The position numbers and the translations under genes were made by a program. DNA of 57,061 nt from Belnapia sp. F-4-1 (GTDB taxonomy: Bacteria; Pseudomonadota; Alphaproteobacteria; Acetobacterales; Acetobacteraceae), in assembly GCF_000802185.1 (NCBI RefSeq), contig NZ_KN676113.1:3930359-3987419 (forward strand), written 5' to 3'. The notes beneath the pieces are model-generated. The model was not told where the DNA came from. It was given only the letters and a program-made list of their open reading frames with translations, and made no database searches. This document shows, in pieces, positions 8,817-18,884 of the stretch; within the stretch, counting starts at the first letter, position 1; every line of letters begins with the position of its first letter.

Positions 8817-9514
8817 GCCGGCTCACCCACCTTGCGCCGGCCCTCCAGCACCGCCGGGCGGCGTGCCAGGCGCCCGGCGAGGCTCGCCGCCGCGCCCATC
8901 GCCTCGGCCCGGATGCGGGAAAGGCGGATGCTGTTGCGGTTGTAGGCGATCACCGCGGGGATGGCGGCCACGAGGCCGATCGCCGTGGCGAAGAGCGCCT
9001 CGGCGATACCGGGGGCGACGGTGGCGAGGCCGGTATCCTGCTTCGCCGCGATGTCGAAGAAGCTGTGCATGATGCCCCAGACCGTGCCGAACAACCCGAC
9101 GAAGGGGCTGACCGAGCCGATGGTCGCCAGCAGCGGCAGGCCCGGCTCGGCGCGGCGGAGCGTTGCGGTGACGGCGCCGCGCATGGCGCGCTCCAGCCGG
9201 TCGCGGAACTCGCCGGCGCTCTCATGCGGGTCTCGCCCCTCGCGCCATTCGGGCAGCCCGGCGCGCAGCACGGCGCCGGCCAGGCCGTCTTTCGCGGCAT
9301 CCCCCTCGGGGGGAAGGATGGCGCCGGAGGCGGCGAGGGCGGCGAGGCTCGCGGCCTCCCGCTTCAGCCGGTGGAACAGGACAGCCTTCTCGATGATGAT
9401 GGCCCAGCAGGCGAGCGAGGCCAGCAGCAGCAGCGCCATCACCCCCTGCACGACAGGGTCGGCATTGAGGATGAGGCTCTGGATGGTGAAATCGGGGGCG
9501 GGCGCCGGGTTCAT
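8813..9514 (-). CDS. exbB: MotA/TolQ/ExbB proton channel family protein (ExbB)
   Basis: A 233-residue inner-membrane protein with three predicted transmembrane helices: VVQGVMALLLLASLACWAII near the N-terminus and, after a cytoplasmic loop, LLATIGSVSPFVGLFGTVWG followed by IAEALFATAIGLVAAIPAVI. The latter pair is the conserved MotA/TolQ/ExbB signature. The adjoining exbD and tonB, and the receptor in the same operon, favour ExbB over TolQ. The 3' end overlaps exbD by four bases and the 5' end overlaps the PepSY gene by four bases. ATG 9514 is chosen from this junction. Confidence 0.94.
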   Translation of the reverse strand: MNPAPAPDFTIQSLILNADPVVQGVMALLLLASLACWAIIIEKAVLFHRLKREAASLAALAASGAILPPEGDAAKDGLAGAVLRAGLPEWREGRDPHESAGEFRDRLERAMRGAVTATLRRAEPGLPLLATIGSVSPFVGLFGTVWGIMHSFFDIAAKQDTGLATVAPGIAEALFATAIGLVAAIPAVIAYNRNSIRLSRIRAEAMGAAASLAGRLARRPAVLEGRRKVGEPA

Positions 9515-10626
9515 GCGGGTTTCCCTTGCAGGACGGCAATGCGTCGGCGGTTGCGGCGACGCAGCAGCCAGGCAGCGAGGCCGGTGACGAAAAGAACGGG
9601 CATGGCAATGCCCGAGAGGGAGACGAGGATGCGTCCCGGCCAACCGAGCAGCGCGCCGCCATGCAGCCAGCGCTGCATGGCAAGCACTTCCTCGCCGAGG
9701 CTGCGGGTGCGGGGGCCGCGCTCCTCCGTTACCGCGCCGGACCAGGGATCGACGGCGAGGAAGCTGCGAACGCGGACCTCGGCGCTGCCGTCGGCGGGGC
9801 GGAGCGAAACCTGCCAGGCCTGGCGCTGCCGGCTGGGCAGCGTGACGCCGGTCGCCACCTGACCCGGTAGATGGGCAAGGGCGGCGGCGACGGCGGCATC
9901 GGCATCGAGCACCATCGGATCGCGCCGCGGCGGCACGGGCGCGGGCGACGCGGGCTCCGCGATGCCGAGCGCGGGGCGAAACCAGGCGGGGAAGATGATG
10001 GCGATGCCGGAGACGGCGACGACGGTGAGCACCACCGCCATCCAGATGCCGATGACCCGGTGCAGGTCGAGGTTCAAGATCACGCTCGGCCGGCTGCGGA
10101 TGGTGACGAGGGCGGCGCCGAGCGAACCCTGCTTCGGCCACCACAGCCAGATGCCCGATAGCGAGAAGAGCAACAGCAGCACGCCGAACCAGCCCACCGC
10201 CTCGCGCCCGCCCCAGTCGCGCAGCAGCAGCGTGTCGTGCAGCTCCCGCACCGTGGCGACGAAGCCGGTGCGGCCGGCGCGCTCGCCAAGCAGCTGGCCG
10301 GTCGCCGGGTCGATGAAGGCGGAGGGGCCAGGCGGAGTGCCACGCTGGCGGGGCGGGCTGACGATCCAGACCGGCCAGACCGCATCGGGCGGGCGGATAC
10401 TGCCGGCCGGGCGGCCCGTCGCTGCCTCGGCCGACGTCAGAATGGCTGCGTAGTTGAGATCAGGGTTCGGCGGCCCGCTCGGGCGGAAGAGCTGCGGGTT
10501 CAGCGCCGCGTCGATCTCGCGCTGGAAGGAGAGGATGCTGCCTGTCACGCCGAGCAGCAGCATGACAAGGCCGAGGACCAGCCCGAGCCAGCGATGACCG
10601 AAAAGCAGGGCGCGGCGGACGGTCAC
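9511..10626 (-). CDS. PepSY-associated membrane protein, PiuB-like iron-regulated
   Basis: A 371-residue PepSY_TM protein. It has four main hydrophobic segments: [19 protein letters not shown] at the N-terminus, [20 protein letters not shown] near 145, [20 protein letters not shown] near 190 and a last one near 340 before an Arg-rich cytoplasmic tail. His residues in the helices ([15 protein letters not shown]) are typical. Members act as inner-membrane ferric-siderophore or haem-linked reductases, or as iron-regulated membrane proteins beside TonB receptors. The gene overlaps both neighbours in the iron operon, which supports a role in releasing or importing siderophore iron. Confidence 0.88.
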   Translation of the reverse strand: MTVRRALLFGHRWLGLVLGLVMLLLGVTGSILSFQREIDAALNPQLFRPSGPPNPDLNYAAILTSAEAATGRPAGSIRPPDAVWPVWIVSPPRQRGTPPGPSAFIDPATGQLLGERAGRTGFVATVRELHDTLLLRDWGGREAVGWFGVLLLLFSLSGIWLWWPKQGSLGAALVTIRSRPSVILNLDLHRVIGIWMAVVLTVVAVSGIAIIFPAWFRPALGIAEPASPAPVPPRRDPMVLDADAAVAAALAHLPGQVATGVTLPSRQRQAWQVSLRPADGSAEVRVRSFLAVDPWSGAVTEERGPRTRSLGEEVLAMQRWLHGGALLGWPGRILVSLSGIAMPVLFVTGLAAWLLRRRNRRRIAVLQGKPA

Positions 10627-11306
10627 GCGTCGGCCCAGCGGCGGAGCAGGTTGTGGTACACGGCGGTCAGCTCCGTCGGCGCGCTGTGGCCCGCCGGCAA
10701 GTCGCCGCGGGCGCGGTTGATGGCCATGTCGAGATCGAAGAGCAATGCGCGTTGGCCATCATCGCGCACCATGCTCTGAATCCAGAAGAAGCTCGCCAGC
10801 CGCGAGCCGCTCGTCACCGGTGCGACGCGGTGCAGGCTGGTCGCCGGATAGACCACCGCATCGCCGGCCGGCAGCTTCACCCGCTTCTCGCCATAGGTAT
10901 CCTCGACGATCAGCTCGCCGCCCTCATAGCCCGCCGGGTCGCTGAGGAACAGGGTGCAGGAGACATCCGTGCGGATGCGGTGCGGCGTGCCGGTGATCTG
11001 GCGGATGGCGTTGTCCACATGCGCGCCGAAGGTCATGCCCGGGTCATAGCGGTTGAATAGCGGCGGGAAGACGCGCAGCGGCAACACCGATGAGATGAAG
11101 AGCGGGTTGCGCTCCAGCGCGGCGAGCACGATCTCGCCGAGGGCGCGATGTTCCGCGGAGGCCTCGGGAATTTGCAGATTATCCTTTACCTGCGCCGATT
11201 GATGGCCGGCGGTGACGCGCCCATCCACCCAGGGCGCACGCGCCAGCAAAGCCCGCGTTTCCGCGAGCCTTGCCGCATCCAGCACCTCGGCGATGTGGAG
11301 GAGCAT
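10623..11306 (-). CDS. piuC: Fe(II)/2-oxoglutarate dioxygenase, PiuC/PKHD-type hydroxylase
   Basis: A 227-residue enzyme of the YbiX/PiuC family. The iron-binding facial triad is visible as His96-x-Asp98 (AHVDN) and His159 (SLHRVAP), with Arg169 (GSRLASFFW) in the expected 2-oxoglutarate-binding place. Length agrees with the family. These iron-regulated hydroxylases are commonly linked to siderophore receptors; their substrate is not established. It starts two bases after the receptor stop and overlaps the PepSY gene by four bases, so it is an internal gene of the iron operon. Confidence 0.92.
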   Translation of the reverse strand: MLLHIAEVLDAARLAETRALLARAPWVDGRVTAGHQSAQVKDNLQIPEASAEHRALGEIVLAALERNPLFISSVLPLRVFPPLFNRYDPGMTFGAHVDNAIRQITGTPHRIRTDVSCTLFLSDPAGYEGGELIVEDTYGEKRVKLPAGDAVVYPATSLHRVAPVTSGSRLASFFWIQSMVRDDGQRALLFDLDMAINRARGDLPAGHSAPTELTAVYHNLLRRWADA

Positions 11307-11308
11307 GC

Positions 11309-13441
11309 CTAGTACCGCGCCGTGAGGCTGGCGATGATGGTGCGCCCGGCGCCCGGCGTGATGTTCCCCGCATAGACGCCTTCGTAGAACCGCTTGTCAG
11401 TGAGGTTCAGCGCATTGACCCGGATACCGAGCTGGTCGGTGATCGCCCAGGCGATGGCGGCGTCATAGCGTACATAGGCGGGCGCGATGACGGTGTTGGC
11501 GTTGTTGCCGTAGCGCTTGTCGATATAGCTGAGTCCGCCGCCGAGCTGCACGCCATAGGGCAGGTCGTAGCTGGTCCAGAGCGTCGCGGTGTTACGCGGC
11601 GTGTTCAGCAGCTCCTTGCCGACCTCGGCCGCGGTGTTGGAGCGAGTGATCTGCGAGTCGATATAGGTATAGCCTGCGATGACGTTCCAGTTGCGCGTGA
11701 TGCGGCCGGCCGCCGAGATCTCGAAGCCGTCCGAGCGTTGCTCGCCGGCCAGCACGTTGAGCGTGCCGTTTGCCGGATCCGGCGTGCGGGCATTCGTCTT
11801 CTCGATGCGGAAAACGGCGCCGCGGATGGCGAGGTCGGGCGTGATGTCCCAGCTCGCGCCGACCTCGAAGGAGCGGTTCTTCTCGGGCGCCAGGCTGGCG
11901 GTGTTGGGCGCGAGGGTCAGCGCCTCGGCGCTCGGGTTGAAGGAGGTGCCGGCCGAGAAGTAGGTGCGCACCGTGCTGGTCGGCTTGAAGACCAGCGCGC
12001 CGCGCCAGCTGAACATGTCGTCTACGCGGTCGAAGCGCGTGGTCGCGCCGGTGGCGCCGGCGAGGCTGTTGAAGCGGGCGTCGAAGCGGTCGTAGCGGCC
12101 ACCGACCAGCACTTCGAAATACTCGCCGATGCGGATCTGGTCGGAGGCGAAGAGGCCGAGGGTATAAGCGGTGGTGTCCGCGTCGGTGTTGACCGAGAGG
12201 GTCTGGTCGAAGGCCTGGTAGAAATTCGGGTTGAACAGCGTCGCGGCCGGCCGGTTGTTGCTGGTGAAGCGGGTGAGCTGCGAGGTCTCGCGCCCGAGCT
12301 CGAGCCCGGCGACGATCTGGTGCCGCAGCGGGCCGGTATTGGCAGTGGCGCGCAGCTCCGTCTGGTTCTGCAGGATGGTGTCGGTGCCGCGCCGGACCTG
12401 GGGCTGGCGGTTGACCAGCACGTTGGCGAGATTGGTGGTCGGAGTGATGGCGGTGATCAGCCGCGGCGCCGTCGCGTTGAGGTCGCGGTCGTAGTTGCCG
12501 TAGCGGAAGGTGTTGCGCAGGCTGACGCCGTCGGCGAAGCGGTGCTGCGCCGTCAGCGTCATCACATTGGTCTCGGTCCGCTCGCGGTCGACGCCGGCCA
12601 GGCCGTAGAAGGTGCTGTAGGAGACGGGCGCCGGGCGGCCACGCACGATGGGGATGCCGAAATCGGGGACGTTGTCCTCCGACTGGTGCAGGAAGTGGAG
12701 GGAGACCTGGGTGTTGGTACCGAGGCCCCAGGTGACGGAGGGGGCGACGCCCCAGCGCTCGTTCGTGACGTGGTCGCGCCGGGCGATGTCCTGCCGCGTC
12801 GCCATGGCGTTCAGCCGCACGCCGACCGTACCGGAATACATCCCGATATCGGAGGTGGCGCGCAGGCCGAAGGGCGAGAAGCCGGTCAGCGTCAACTCGC
12901 CGAAATTCCGCTGCTGCGGCATGCGGGTCGAGAGGTTGATCGCGCCGCCGGTGGAGCCGCGGCCGAACATGACGGAGGAGGGACCCTTCAGCACCTCGAC
13001 GCTGTCGAGGAAGAAGGGATCGCGGGTGTACTGCGCACTGTCGCGGATGCCGTCGATGAAGAAGTCGTTGCGGGCGCTGAAGCCGCGCAGCGTGAGGTTG
13101 TCGCCGGAGAAGCCGCCCTCGCCAGCGGCCAGGCTGATGCCGGTGACGTTGCGCAGCGCCTCGCGCAGCGTCGTCGCGCCGCGCTCCTCGATCAGCTCGC
13201 GCGGGACAACGGTGATGGACTGCGGCGCCTCGCGCACCGAGGTCGGCATGCGGACCACAGGGGTGTCGTCGGCGCGGTAGCGGGGCGGGTTGGCGCCCTG
13301 GACGTTCATCTCGGGCAGCGCGACGGCTCCGGCGGGCGGGGCATCCTGCGCCATCGCCGTGGGGCCAGCGGCGAGCAGGCCCATCCCGGCGAGGCCGAGG
13401 CTTGGTTGAAGGCGAGGAAGCGGAGCGCGCAGCGACGACAT
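11309..13441 (-). CDS. TonB-dependent siderophore receptor
   Basis: A 710-residue outer-membrane receptor. It has a signal peptide ending near [10 protein letters not shown], a plug domain ([56 protein letters not shown]) and a long beta-barrel that ends in an aromatic residue (LTARY). The plug motifs match the siderophore-receptor subfamily of the FhuE/Fiu type; catecholate or hydroxamate preference cannot be read. It is the first gene of the operon, directly behind a Fur-like box, and is followed by piuC, a PepSY gene and exbBD-tonB, so the receptor and its energising complex are co-transcribed. Confidence 0.94.
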   Translation of the reverse strand: MSSLRAPLPRLQPSLGLAGMGLLAAGPTAMAQDAPPAGAVALPEMNVQGANPPRYRADDTPVVRMPTSVREAPQSITVVPRELIEERGATTLREALRNVTGISLAAGEGGFSGDNLTLRGFSARNDFFIDGIRDSAQYTRDPFFLDSVEVLKGPSSVMFGRGSTGGAINLSTRMPQQRNFGELTLTGFSPFGLRATSDIGMYSGTVGVRLNAMATRQDIARRDHVTNERWGVAPSVTWGLGTNTQVSLHFLHQSEDNVPDFGIPIVRGRPAPVSYSTFYGLAGVDRERTETNVMTLTAQHRFADGVSLRNTFRYGNYDRDLNATAPRLITAITPTTNLANVLVNRQPQVRRGTDTILQNQTELRATANTGPLRHQIVAGLELGRETSQLTRFTSNNRPAATLFNPNFYQAFDQTLSVNTDADTTAYTLGLFASDQIRIGEYFEVLVGGRYDRFDARFNSLAGATGATTRFDRVDDMFSWRGALVFKPTSTVRTYFSAGTSFNPSAEALTLAPNTASLAPEKNRSFEVGASWDITPDLAIRGAVFRIEKTNARTPDPANGTLNVLAGEQRSDGFEISAAGRITRNWNVIAGYTYIDSQITRSNTAAEVGKELLNTPRNTATLWTSYDLPYGVQLGGGLSYIDKRYGNNANTVIAPAYVRYDAAIAWAITDQLGIRVNALNLTDKRFYEGVYAGNITPGAGRTIIASLTARY

Positions 13442-13484
13442 CTAGACGAGTTCCCAGCGTAGGCCGGGCATGGCGTAGCGCTAC

Positions 13485-13499
13485 TGAGAATGACTCGCA
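13485..13499 (-). promoter_or_regulatory. Fur-like iron box of the siderophore operon
   Basis: On the minus strand the site reads TGCGAGTCATTCTCA, a 7-1-7 arrangement; the ATTCTCA half differs from the Fur consensus ATTATCA at one position. It lies 44 bases upstream of the receptor ATG. A site differing only at the centre base is found at 20147-20161. Repression by Fur under iron sufficiency is inferred from motif and gene content. Confidence 0.6.
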
Positions 13500-13527
13500 A
13501 TCCCAAATCGCAACGCGATATTGCAGG

Positions 13528-15198
13528 TCAGGGTTGCTTCACACGCCAGCGCTCGGCCCAGAGGGAACTCGGGTTCAGGTGGCCGGTCGGCTGCACGCCA
13601 TCCAGCCAGCGCGGCCAGACATGTGCATCCGCGCGGAACCAGAGCGGCAGCTCCGGCAGATCCTCGGCGAAGATTGCCTGGAAGCGGGACCAGAGGGCGC
13701 GGCGCCGCTCCCGGTCCAGCTCCTGCGGCAGCGCCTCCAGCAGCGCATCCATCTCCGGGTTGCGGTAGCCGCCGTAGTTCTGCCCGGACCAATTGCGCGA
13801 CTCGGTTGGGATCTCCTCGGAGTGCAGCGTCGTGCGCGGGACGTTCTCAGGAGAGGAGATCCAGGCGAAAAGGGCGGCGCCGGTGAAGCGGCGGCGAGAC
13901 AGCGTCTCGCCGAACAGCACCCGCGGCGGCTCGTTGCGGATGCGTGCCTCCACCCCCACCTGCCGCCACATGCCCTGCACCACCTGCTGGACCGACTCGC
14001 GGGCGCGGTTGCCGGCGGTGGTCATCAGCTCGATCGTGAGGCGCTCGCCGGCGGCATTGCGGCGGATGCCGTCCGGCCCTGGGCGCCAGCCGGCGGCCTC
14101 CAGCAGGGCGGCGGCGCGGGCCGGGTCATGGGGCCAGTGCGGCGCGTTCGGGTCATGCATCGGGTCGAGCGGGTTGACGCCCGTCTCCGCCACCACCTGT
14201 CGCCCCTCGAAGAGCCTCGCCACGATCTGCGCCCGGTCGATGGCCATCAGCAGCGCCTGGCGGACGCGGCGGTCGTCGAGCGGCGGCGCGTCGAGGCGGA
14301 GGTCGAGATGCTCGTAGACCAGCCCTGGCTTGTACTCGATGCGAAAGCGTCCGCCGGTCCGCCGCTCCAGCGCCGCCGCCTGCTCCACCGGCAGGCCAAG
14401 CTCACCGGCGATCATGTCGATCTGCCCGGCCAGCAGCTGCGCCTCCATCGCCGCGGTGTTCTCGACGGTGCGGATCTGGATGCGGCGAAAGGCGGGGGCC
14501 GGCCCGGTCCAGGCCTCGTTCCGCTCCAGCGTGACGCCGGCGCCGGGCTGCACCGCCGTGATGCGCCAGGGCCCGGACCAGAGGCCGGGATTGGTCGTCT
14601 CCGTGTCGTAGGCCGTGCGGTTGCGGTAGCTCCGCGGCTCCTGCTGCCAGCGGGCGCGCTCGATATGCGCGGGCAGCGGCTGGAAGTCGCCGGCGACGTT
14701 GTAGTCGAAGGTGACCTTGTCGTAGCGGAGCGTCACGGTGCGCTCGTCCTCGACGATCAGCTCATAGGCCGAGCGATAGAACTCCGCCCCGCCGAAGCCG
14801 GTCGCGCCGTCCCGCCCCGCCTCCCAGGCGAAGCGCAGATCCTCGGCCGAGACGGGCCGGCCGTCGCCCCAGCGGGCATCGGCGCGGAGACGGTAGGTGA
14901 CGCGGATGCCGGGCTTGCCGTCCGGCGTCGTCTCGCGCCGGGCGCCGCCATTCTCGAGGGTCGGCAAGCTTTCGCAGGCCATGCAGAGCGGCTGCCAGTC
15001 CGCGCCATGGGCGGTCAGCGGCCGCCGGGCGAAGCCCAGCACGTAGGACTTCGCCGCCATGGCGTCGATATTGGGGTGGAAGGTCGAAGGGTACTGGATG
15101 ATGCCGATGGTCAGCGTCTCGCGTGGCTGGGCGAGGGCGGGCGTGGCCAGGGCCAGCAGCCCGGCCGCGGCTGCCGCGGCGGCGCGACGCATCGGCAT
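13528..15198 (-). CDS. Peptide ABC transporter substrate-binding protein (SBP family 5)
   Basis: A 556-residue periplasmic binding protein with signal peptide MPMRRAAAAAAAGLLALATP..ALAQ. Family 5 (DppA/OppA) landmarks are YRLRADARWGDGRPVSAEDL near residue 110, the DDRRVRQALLMAIDR motif near 310 and FAEDLPELPLWF near the C-terminus. It should bind a di/oligopeptide or similar solute for an ABC importer, but no permease or ATPase gene is adjacent. It begins six bases after pyrE in the same direction, an association without evident metabolic sense. ATG 15198 is chosen for the signal peptide; 15192 is an equivalent internal ATG. Confidence 0.9.
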   Translation of the reverse strand: MPMRRAAAAAAAGLLALATPALAQPRETLTIGIIQYPSTFHPNIDAMAAKSYVLGFARRPLTAHGADWQPLCMACESLPTLENGGARRETTPDGKPGIRVTYRLRADARWGDGRPVSAEDLRFAWEAGRDGATGFGGAEFYRSAYELIVEDERTVTLRYDKVTFDYNVAGDFQPLPAHIERARWQQEPRSYRNRTAYDTETTNPGLWSGPWRITAVQPGAGVTLERNEAWTGPAPAFRRIQIRTVENTAAMEAQLLAGQIDMIAGELGLPVEQAAALERRTGGRFRIEYKPGLVYEHLDLRLDAPPLDDRRVRQALLMAIDRAQIVARLFEGRQVVAETGVNPLDPMHDPNAPHWPHDPARAAALLEAAGWRPGPDGIRRNAAGERLTIELMTTAGNRARESVQQVVQGMWRQVGVEARIRNEPPRVLFGETLSRRRFTGAALFAWISSPENVPRTTLHSEEIPTESRNWSGQNYGGYRNPEMDALLEALPQELDRERRRALWSRFQAIFAEDLPELPLWFRADAHVWPRWLDGVQPTGHLNPSSLWAERWRVKQP

Positions 15199-15203
15199 CC
15201 GCC

Positions 15204-15920
15204 TCAGTCCTCCTTCGCGCGGGCTTCCGCCGCCGAGCCGATGCCGCCATGCGCCTTCGACCAGCCGACCGGGTCCTCGAGGAACTTCCGCACTTCCTTC
15301 AGCGCCCCTTCGCCGAAATAGGGCCGCTCGCGGCAGACCTCCAGCACGTCCCACCAGGTGCAGAGGTGGTGGAGCGAGAGGTTCATCCCCTTCATCGTCT
15401 CGAAGCTGCCGGGGAAGACGCCGTAGAAGAAGACGACGAAGGTGTGGTCGCAGACCGCGCCCGCATCCCGCAGCGCCTGGGCGAAGCGGATCTTGGAGGC
15501 GCCGTCGGTGGTTAGGTCCTCGACGAGGAGGGTGTTCTTGCCCTCCGGCACGTCGCCCTCGATCTGGGCGTTGCGGCCGAAGCCCTTCGGCTTCTTTCGC
15601 ACATAGGCCATGGGCGCCATCATCCGGTCGGCGATCCAGGCGGCGAAGGGGATGCCGGCGGTCTCGCCGCCCGCCACGGCATCGATCGACTCGTAGCCGA
15701 TGTGGCGGCCGATCTTCTCCACCGCCAGGTCGCAGATGCGGTTCCGCGCGCGGGGGAAGTAGATGATCTTGCGGCAATCGATATAGACGGGGCTCTTCCA
15801 GCCCGAGGTGAAGGTGTAGGGCTCCTCCGGGCGGAAATTCACCGCCTTGATCTCGAGCAGGATGCGCGCCGTCGTCAGCGCGGCATCCCGGTCCCAGTCG
15901 GAAGCATGTTGCATGGCCAT
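15204..15920 (-). CDS. pyrE: Orotate phosphoribosyltransferase
   Basis: A 238-residue type I phosphoribosyltransferase. The PRPP-binding motif is visible as [15 protein letters not shown], and the N-terminal [18 protein letters not shown] stretch contains the orotate/PRPP contact residues of class I OPRTases. The enzyme converts orotate and PRPP to OMP in pyrimidine synthesis; pyrB and a pyrC homologue are 16 kb away. ATG 15920 has GGGGA about eight bases upstream. Divergent from the ELM1-family gene with 60 bases between them, it likely shares a short bidirectional promoter region and leads into the peptide-binding protein gene. Confidence 0.93.
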   Translation of the reverse strand: MAMQHASDWDRDAALTTARILLEIKAVNFRPEEPYTFTSGWKSPVYIDCRKIIYFPRARNRICDLAVEKIGRHIGYESIDAVAGGETAGIPFAAWIADRMMAPMAYVRKKPKGFGRNAQIEGDVPEGKNTLLVEDLTTDGASKIRFAQALRDAGAVCDHTFVVFFYGVFPGSFETMKGMNLSLHHLCTWWDVLEVCRERPYFGEGALKEVRKFLEDPVGWSKAHGGIGSAAEARAKED

Positions 15921-15980
15921 GGCGCATTCCCCTGCCGGCGGCGTTCGGCCCATCCGTAGACGCGGCGCGGGGCGGCGTCC

Positions 15981-16934
15981 ATGACCCAGCCGGCGGTCTG
16001 GGTGCTGGCCGATCCGCGGGCGGGCACGGCGGCGCAGGCCTTGGGCATCGCCGAGCGGCTGGGGGTGCCTTTCCGGGTGATCGAACTGCAATGGGGACGG
16101 CTGGCGCGCTGGCCGATCCCCTGGCCGAGCCTCGCCGGGTTGACGACGGAAGCCCGGTCGAGGGTCATAGATCCATGGCCGAGTCTGACCCTCTCCGCCG
16201 GCCGGCGCTCGGGCCCGGTCGCGCGCTGGCTCAGGCGGCGCGGGGCGCGGACGGTGCATTGCATGCGCCCCGGTGCCGGCGCGGCGGATTTCGACCTGCT
16301 GGTGATCGGCGCGCATGACCGCCCGCAGCCGGCGCCGAACCTGATGCAGATTCTCGGTGCCTGCCACCGCATGTCGCCCGGCCGGCTGGCCGCGGCGCGG
16401 GGGGAATGGGCGGCGCTCGCCGCCTTGCCGTCGCCGCGTATCGCGTTGCTGGTCGGCGGGCCGGTGCGGGGCGAGGGGATGCGGCCGGAGGCGGCGGCGG
16501 CGATCGGCGGGCAGGTTGCGCGCATGGCCGGCAGCGTGCTGGCGACGACCAGCCGCCGTACCGGGGCGCCGGCGACCGAGGCGCTCTCCGCGGCGCTCGC
16601 CGAGCGGCCGCATCGCCTCTTCCGCTGGGGGGAGGGCGGCGCCAATCCCTTTGCCGGGTTCCTTGCATGGGCGGATGCGGTGGTGGTGACGGGCGACAGC
16701 GTTTCCATGCTCTCCGAGGCCTTGGCGACGGCGGCACCCGTCTTCGTCGCCGATCCGGGCGGGCTCGGCCCCCGGCACCAGCGGCTGCGGGAGAGCCTGG
16801 TCGCCGCAGGTCAGGCCCGGGCGCTGGGGGAAGGGTGGTTCACCCGCCAGACACTGGACGAGAGCGCCCGGGTAGCGGCGGCGATCCGCGCACACCCCTG
16901 GGGGGTTACCGCGGCGGGGGATGCGACGAAGTAG
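15981..16934 (+). CDS. Mitochondrial fission ELM1-family protein
   Basis: A 317-residue protein of the ELM1-like (formerly DUF1022) family, common in alphaproteobacteria. Recognisable features are the N-terminal [20 protein letters not shown], the [16 protein letters not shown] segment and the C-terminal [17 protein letters not shown], which resembles the nucleotide-sugar-binding half of GT-B glycosyltransferases. Plant ELM1 recruits dynamin to mitochondria; the bacterial role is unknown. msrQ follows after five bases, so they are probably one transcript. Family identification is good; no catalytic claim is made. Confidence 0.85.
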   Translation: MTQPAVWVLADPRAGTAAQALGIAERLGVPFRVIELQWGRLARWPIPWPSLAGLTTEARSRVIDPWPSLTLSAGRRSGPVARWLRRRGARTVHCMRPGAGAADFDLLVIGAHDRPQPAPNLMQILGACHRMSPGRLAAARGEWAALAALPSPRIALLVGGPVRGEGMRPEAAAAIGGQVARMAGSVLATTSRRTGAPATEALSAALAERPHRLFRWGEGGANPFAGFLAWADAVVVTGDSVSMLSEALATAAPVFVADPGGLGPRHQRLRESLVAAGQARALGEGWFTRQTLDESARVAAAIRAHPWGVTAAGDATK

Positions 16935-16939
16935 TGGGT

Positions 16940-17896
16940 ATGATGCAGGCCATCTTCCGCACCGCCTTCCCGCCCGCATTGCCGAGCCGGGGGGCGCGCC
17001 TCTTTCCCTTGCCCTGGCGCGACCGGGCTGGAGGCTTCTCCTGGCTGCGGGCCGCAACGCTCGCGCTGCTGCTGGCGCCGGCCGGCTGGCTGCTGGCGAC
17101 CTTCCTCGCCGAGGGGCTGGGGCCGGAGCCAGCCAAGGCGGCGCTGCGGGAGATCGGCCTCTGGGCCATCCGCCTGCTGCTGGTGACGCTGGCGGTGACG
17201 CCGCTCGGGCGCATCCTCGCTTCGCCGCGGCTGCTGAGCCTGCGGCGGATGCTGGGGCTGGCGACGCTCGCCTATGCGCTGTTGCACCTGCTGCTCTACG
17301 CGGCCTACCAGGACTTCGTGCTGCCGCGGATCGCCTCCGAGATCGCGCTGCGCTTCTACCTGACGATCGGCTTTGTCGCGCTGCTCGGACTCGCAGCGCT
17401 TGGCTGGACCTCGACGGATGGTTGGATGCGCCAGCTCGGTCGGCGCTGGAGGCGGCTGCACAGCCTGATCTTCCCGATCGCGGCGCTCGGCGTCTTCCAC
17501 TTCTTCCTGCAGTCGAAGTCGCAGCTCTGGGAGGCGGTGCTGGCGGCGGGGCTGGTCGCCTGGCTGGTCTTCTGGCGCCTGCTGCCGGCGGGGGCGCGGC
17601 TGCACCCCATCGCCCTGCTGCTGCTCGCCCCGGCTGCCGGCTTGGCGGCGGCGGGGGTGGAATATGCCTGGTACGCGCTGGCGACCAATCTGCCGGCGGA
17701 CCGCATCCTCGCTGCCAATCTCGACGTGAGCTTCGGCCTGCGGCCGGCGGTCTGGGCCGCGGTGGCGGCGGTGGCGCCGCCGCTGCTTGCCCTGCCGGCC
17801 TGGATCAGGGCGCGCCGAAATACCCCGCCAGGTTCCGCCGCACCCGCTCCAGCACCGGCTCGCCCGCCGGCGGCAGCGGGAAGTCCTGGCCGGTGA
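16940..17896 (+). CDS. msrQ: MsrQ haem-binding membrane subunit of the methionine sulfoxide reductase system
   Basis: A 318-residue multi-span membrane protein of the YedZ/MsrQ family (ferric-reductase-like transmembrane domain). Haem-ligand His residues occur in [13 protein letters not shown] and in [19 protein letters not shown]. MsrQ passes electrons to periplasmic MsrP, which repairs methionine sulfoxide. No msrP lies nearby. The C-terminal 30 residues ([15 protein letters not shown] onward) are Pro/Ala-rich and encoded antisense to the end of purC: the two convergent genes overlap by 92 bases. ATG 16940 is immediately followed by another ATG at 16943. Confidence 0.85.
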   Translation: MMQAIFRTAFPPALPSRGARLFPLPWRDRAGGFSWLRAATLALLLAPAGWLLATFLAEGLGPEPAKAALREIGLWAIRLLLVTLAVTPLGRILASPRLLSLRRMLGLATLAYALLHLLLYAAYQDFVLPRIASEIALRFYLTIGFVALLGLAALGWTSTDGWMRQLGRRWRRLHSLIFPIAALGVFHFFLQSKSQLWEAVLAAGLVAWLVFWRLLPAGARLHPIALLLLAPAAGLAAAGVEYAWYALATNLPADRILAANLDVSFGLRPAVWAAVAAVAPPLLALPAWIRARRNTPPGSAAPAPAPARPPAAAGSPGR

Positions 17897-18788
17897 TGGT
17901 CTCGAAGGCCTCGACATAGAGCCGCGCCGCCTCGAGCACGATCTCGGCCGGGATTTCCGGCAGATCGTCCTTGTATGGGTCGCAGCGCGCGGTCACCCAG
18001 CGGCGGATGAAGTCCTTGTCGAAGCTTTGCGGCGCCTCGCCGGCCTCGAAGCGCTCGGGATAGCTCCCGGAGAACCAGTAGCGGCTCGAATCCGGCGTGT
18101 GGATCTCATCGGCGAGGATGATCCGGCCCTCGGCGTCGAAGCCGAACTCGTACTTGGTGTCGACCAGGATGAGGCCTTGCCGCGCCGCCATCTCCCGCCC
18201 TCGGGCGAAGAGGTCGAGGGCCAGCGCCGAAACCTCGGCCCATTGCGCCTCGGTCAGCAGCCCGCCCTCGATGATGCGCTCCGGCGTCAGCTCCTCGTCG
18301 TGCCCGGCATCGAAGGCCTTGGTGGTCGGCGTCAGGATGGTCTGCGGCAGCTTCTGGTTGGCCCTGAGGCCGTCGGGGAAGCGGTGGCCGTACATCTCCC
18401 GCCGCCCCGCCTGGTACATCGACAGGATGGAGGTGGAGGTGGTGCCCGCGAGGTAGTCGCGCACCACCACCTCGACCGGCATGATCCGGAGGCCCTGGCA
18501 GAGCAGCACGTTCGGGTCCGGATAGGCGATGACGTGGTTCGGGCAGATGTCCCGCGTATGGTCGAACCAGTAGCGCGCGATCTGCGTCAGGACCTGGCCC
18601 TTCAGCGGCACGGCGGTGATGATGCGGTCGAAGGCGGAGAGGCGGTCGGTGGCGATGATCAGGCGCCGCCCATCCGGCAGGTCGTAATTCTCCCGCACCT
18701 TGCCGCGATAATGGTTCGGCAGCTCGGGGATGGCCGCGTCGCGCAGGACGAGGCCGGCATAGGGGGCGAGGTCGGCAGGGCTGGTCAT
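17805..18788 (-). CDS. purC: Phosphoribosylaminoimidazole-succinocarboxamide synthase
   Basis: A 327-residue SAICAR synthetase, the long form also found in fungi and many alphaproteobacteria. Visible family motifs are [20 protein letters not shown] at the N-terminus, [22 protein letters not shown] and [29 protein letters not shown]. It condenses CAIR with aspartate using ATP in purine synthesis. It is divergent from the tartrate/malate dehydrogenase gene (about 96 bases) and overlaps msrQ at the 3' end. Confidence 0.96.
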   Translation of the reverse strand: MTSPADLAPYAGLVLRDAAIPELPNHYRGKVRENYDLPDGRRLIIATDRLSAFDRIITAVPLKGQVLTQIARYWFDHTRDICPNHVIAYPDPNVLLCQGLRIMPVEVVVRDYLAGTTSTSILSMYQAGRREMYGHRFPDGLRANQKLPQTILTPTTKAFDAGHDEELTPERIIEGGLLTEAQWAEVSALALDLFARGREMAARQGLILVDTKYEFGFDAEGRIILADEIHTPDSSRYWFSGSYPERFEAGEAPQSFDKDFIRRWVTARCDPYKDDLPEIPAEIVLEAARLYVEAFETITGQDFPLPPAGEPVLERVRRNLAGYFGAP

Positions 18789-18884
18789 CCGGCGGGTGGT
18801 CCTTGCAGCAGGCGCGCGATCCTATAGCCCATCCGGTTGAGCCGCGCCGCCCTCTGCGCCATGGTGCCGGCGAGGAGACAGCCC

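Noticed and set aside
11270-13462. A 730-codon plus-strand open frame opposite the siderophore receptor
   Set aside because: It is antisense to a gene with clear plug and barrel motifs; its composition (Arg/Ala/Gly/Val repeats) is what high GC produces in the shadow frame.
13528-17057. Apparent fusions of PyrE with the peptide-binding protein and with upstream sequence
   Set aside because: These arise from open frames running on across gene boundaries; each protein has its own start, signal peptide or ribosome-binding site.
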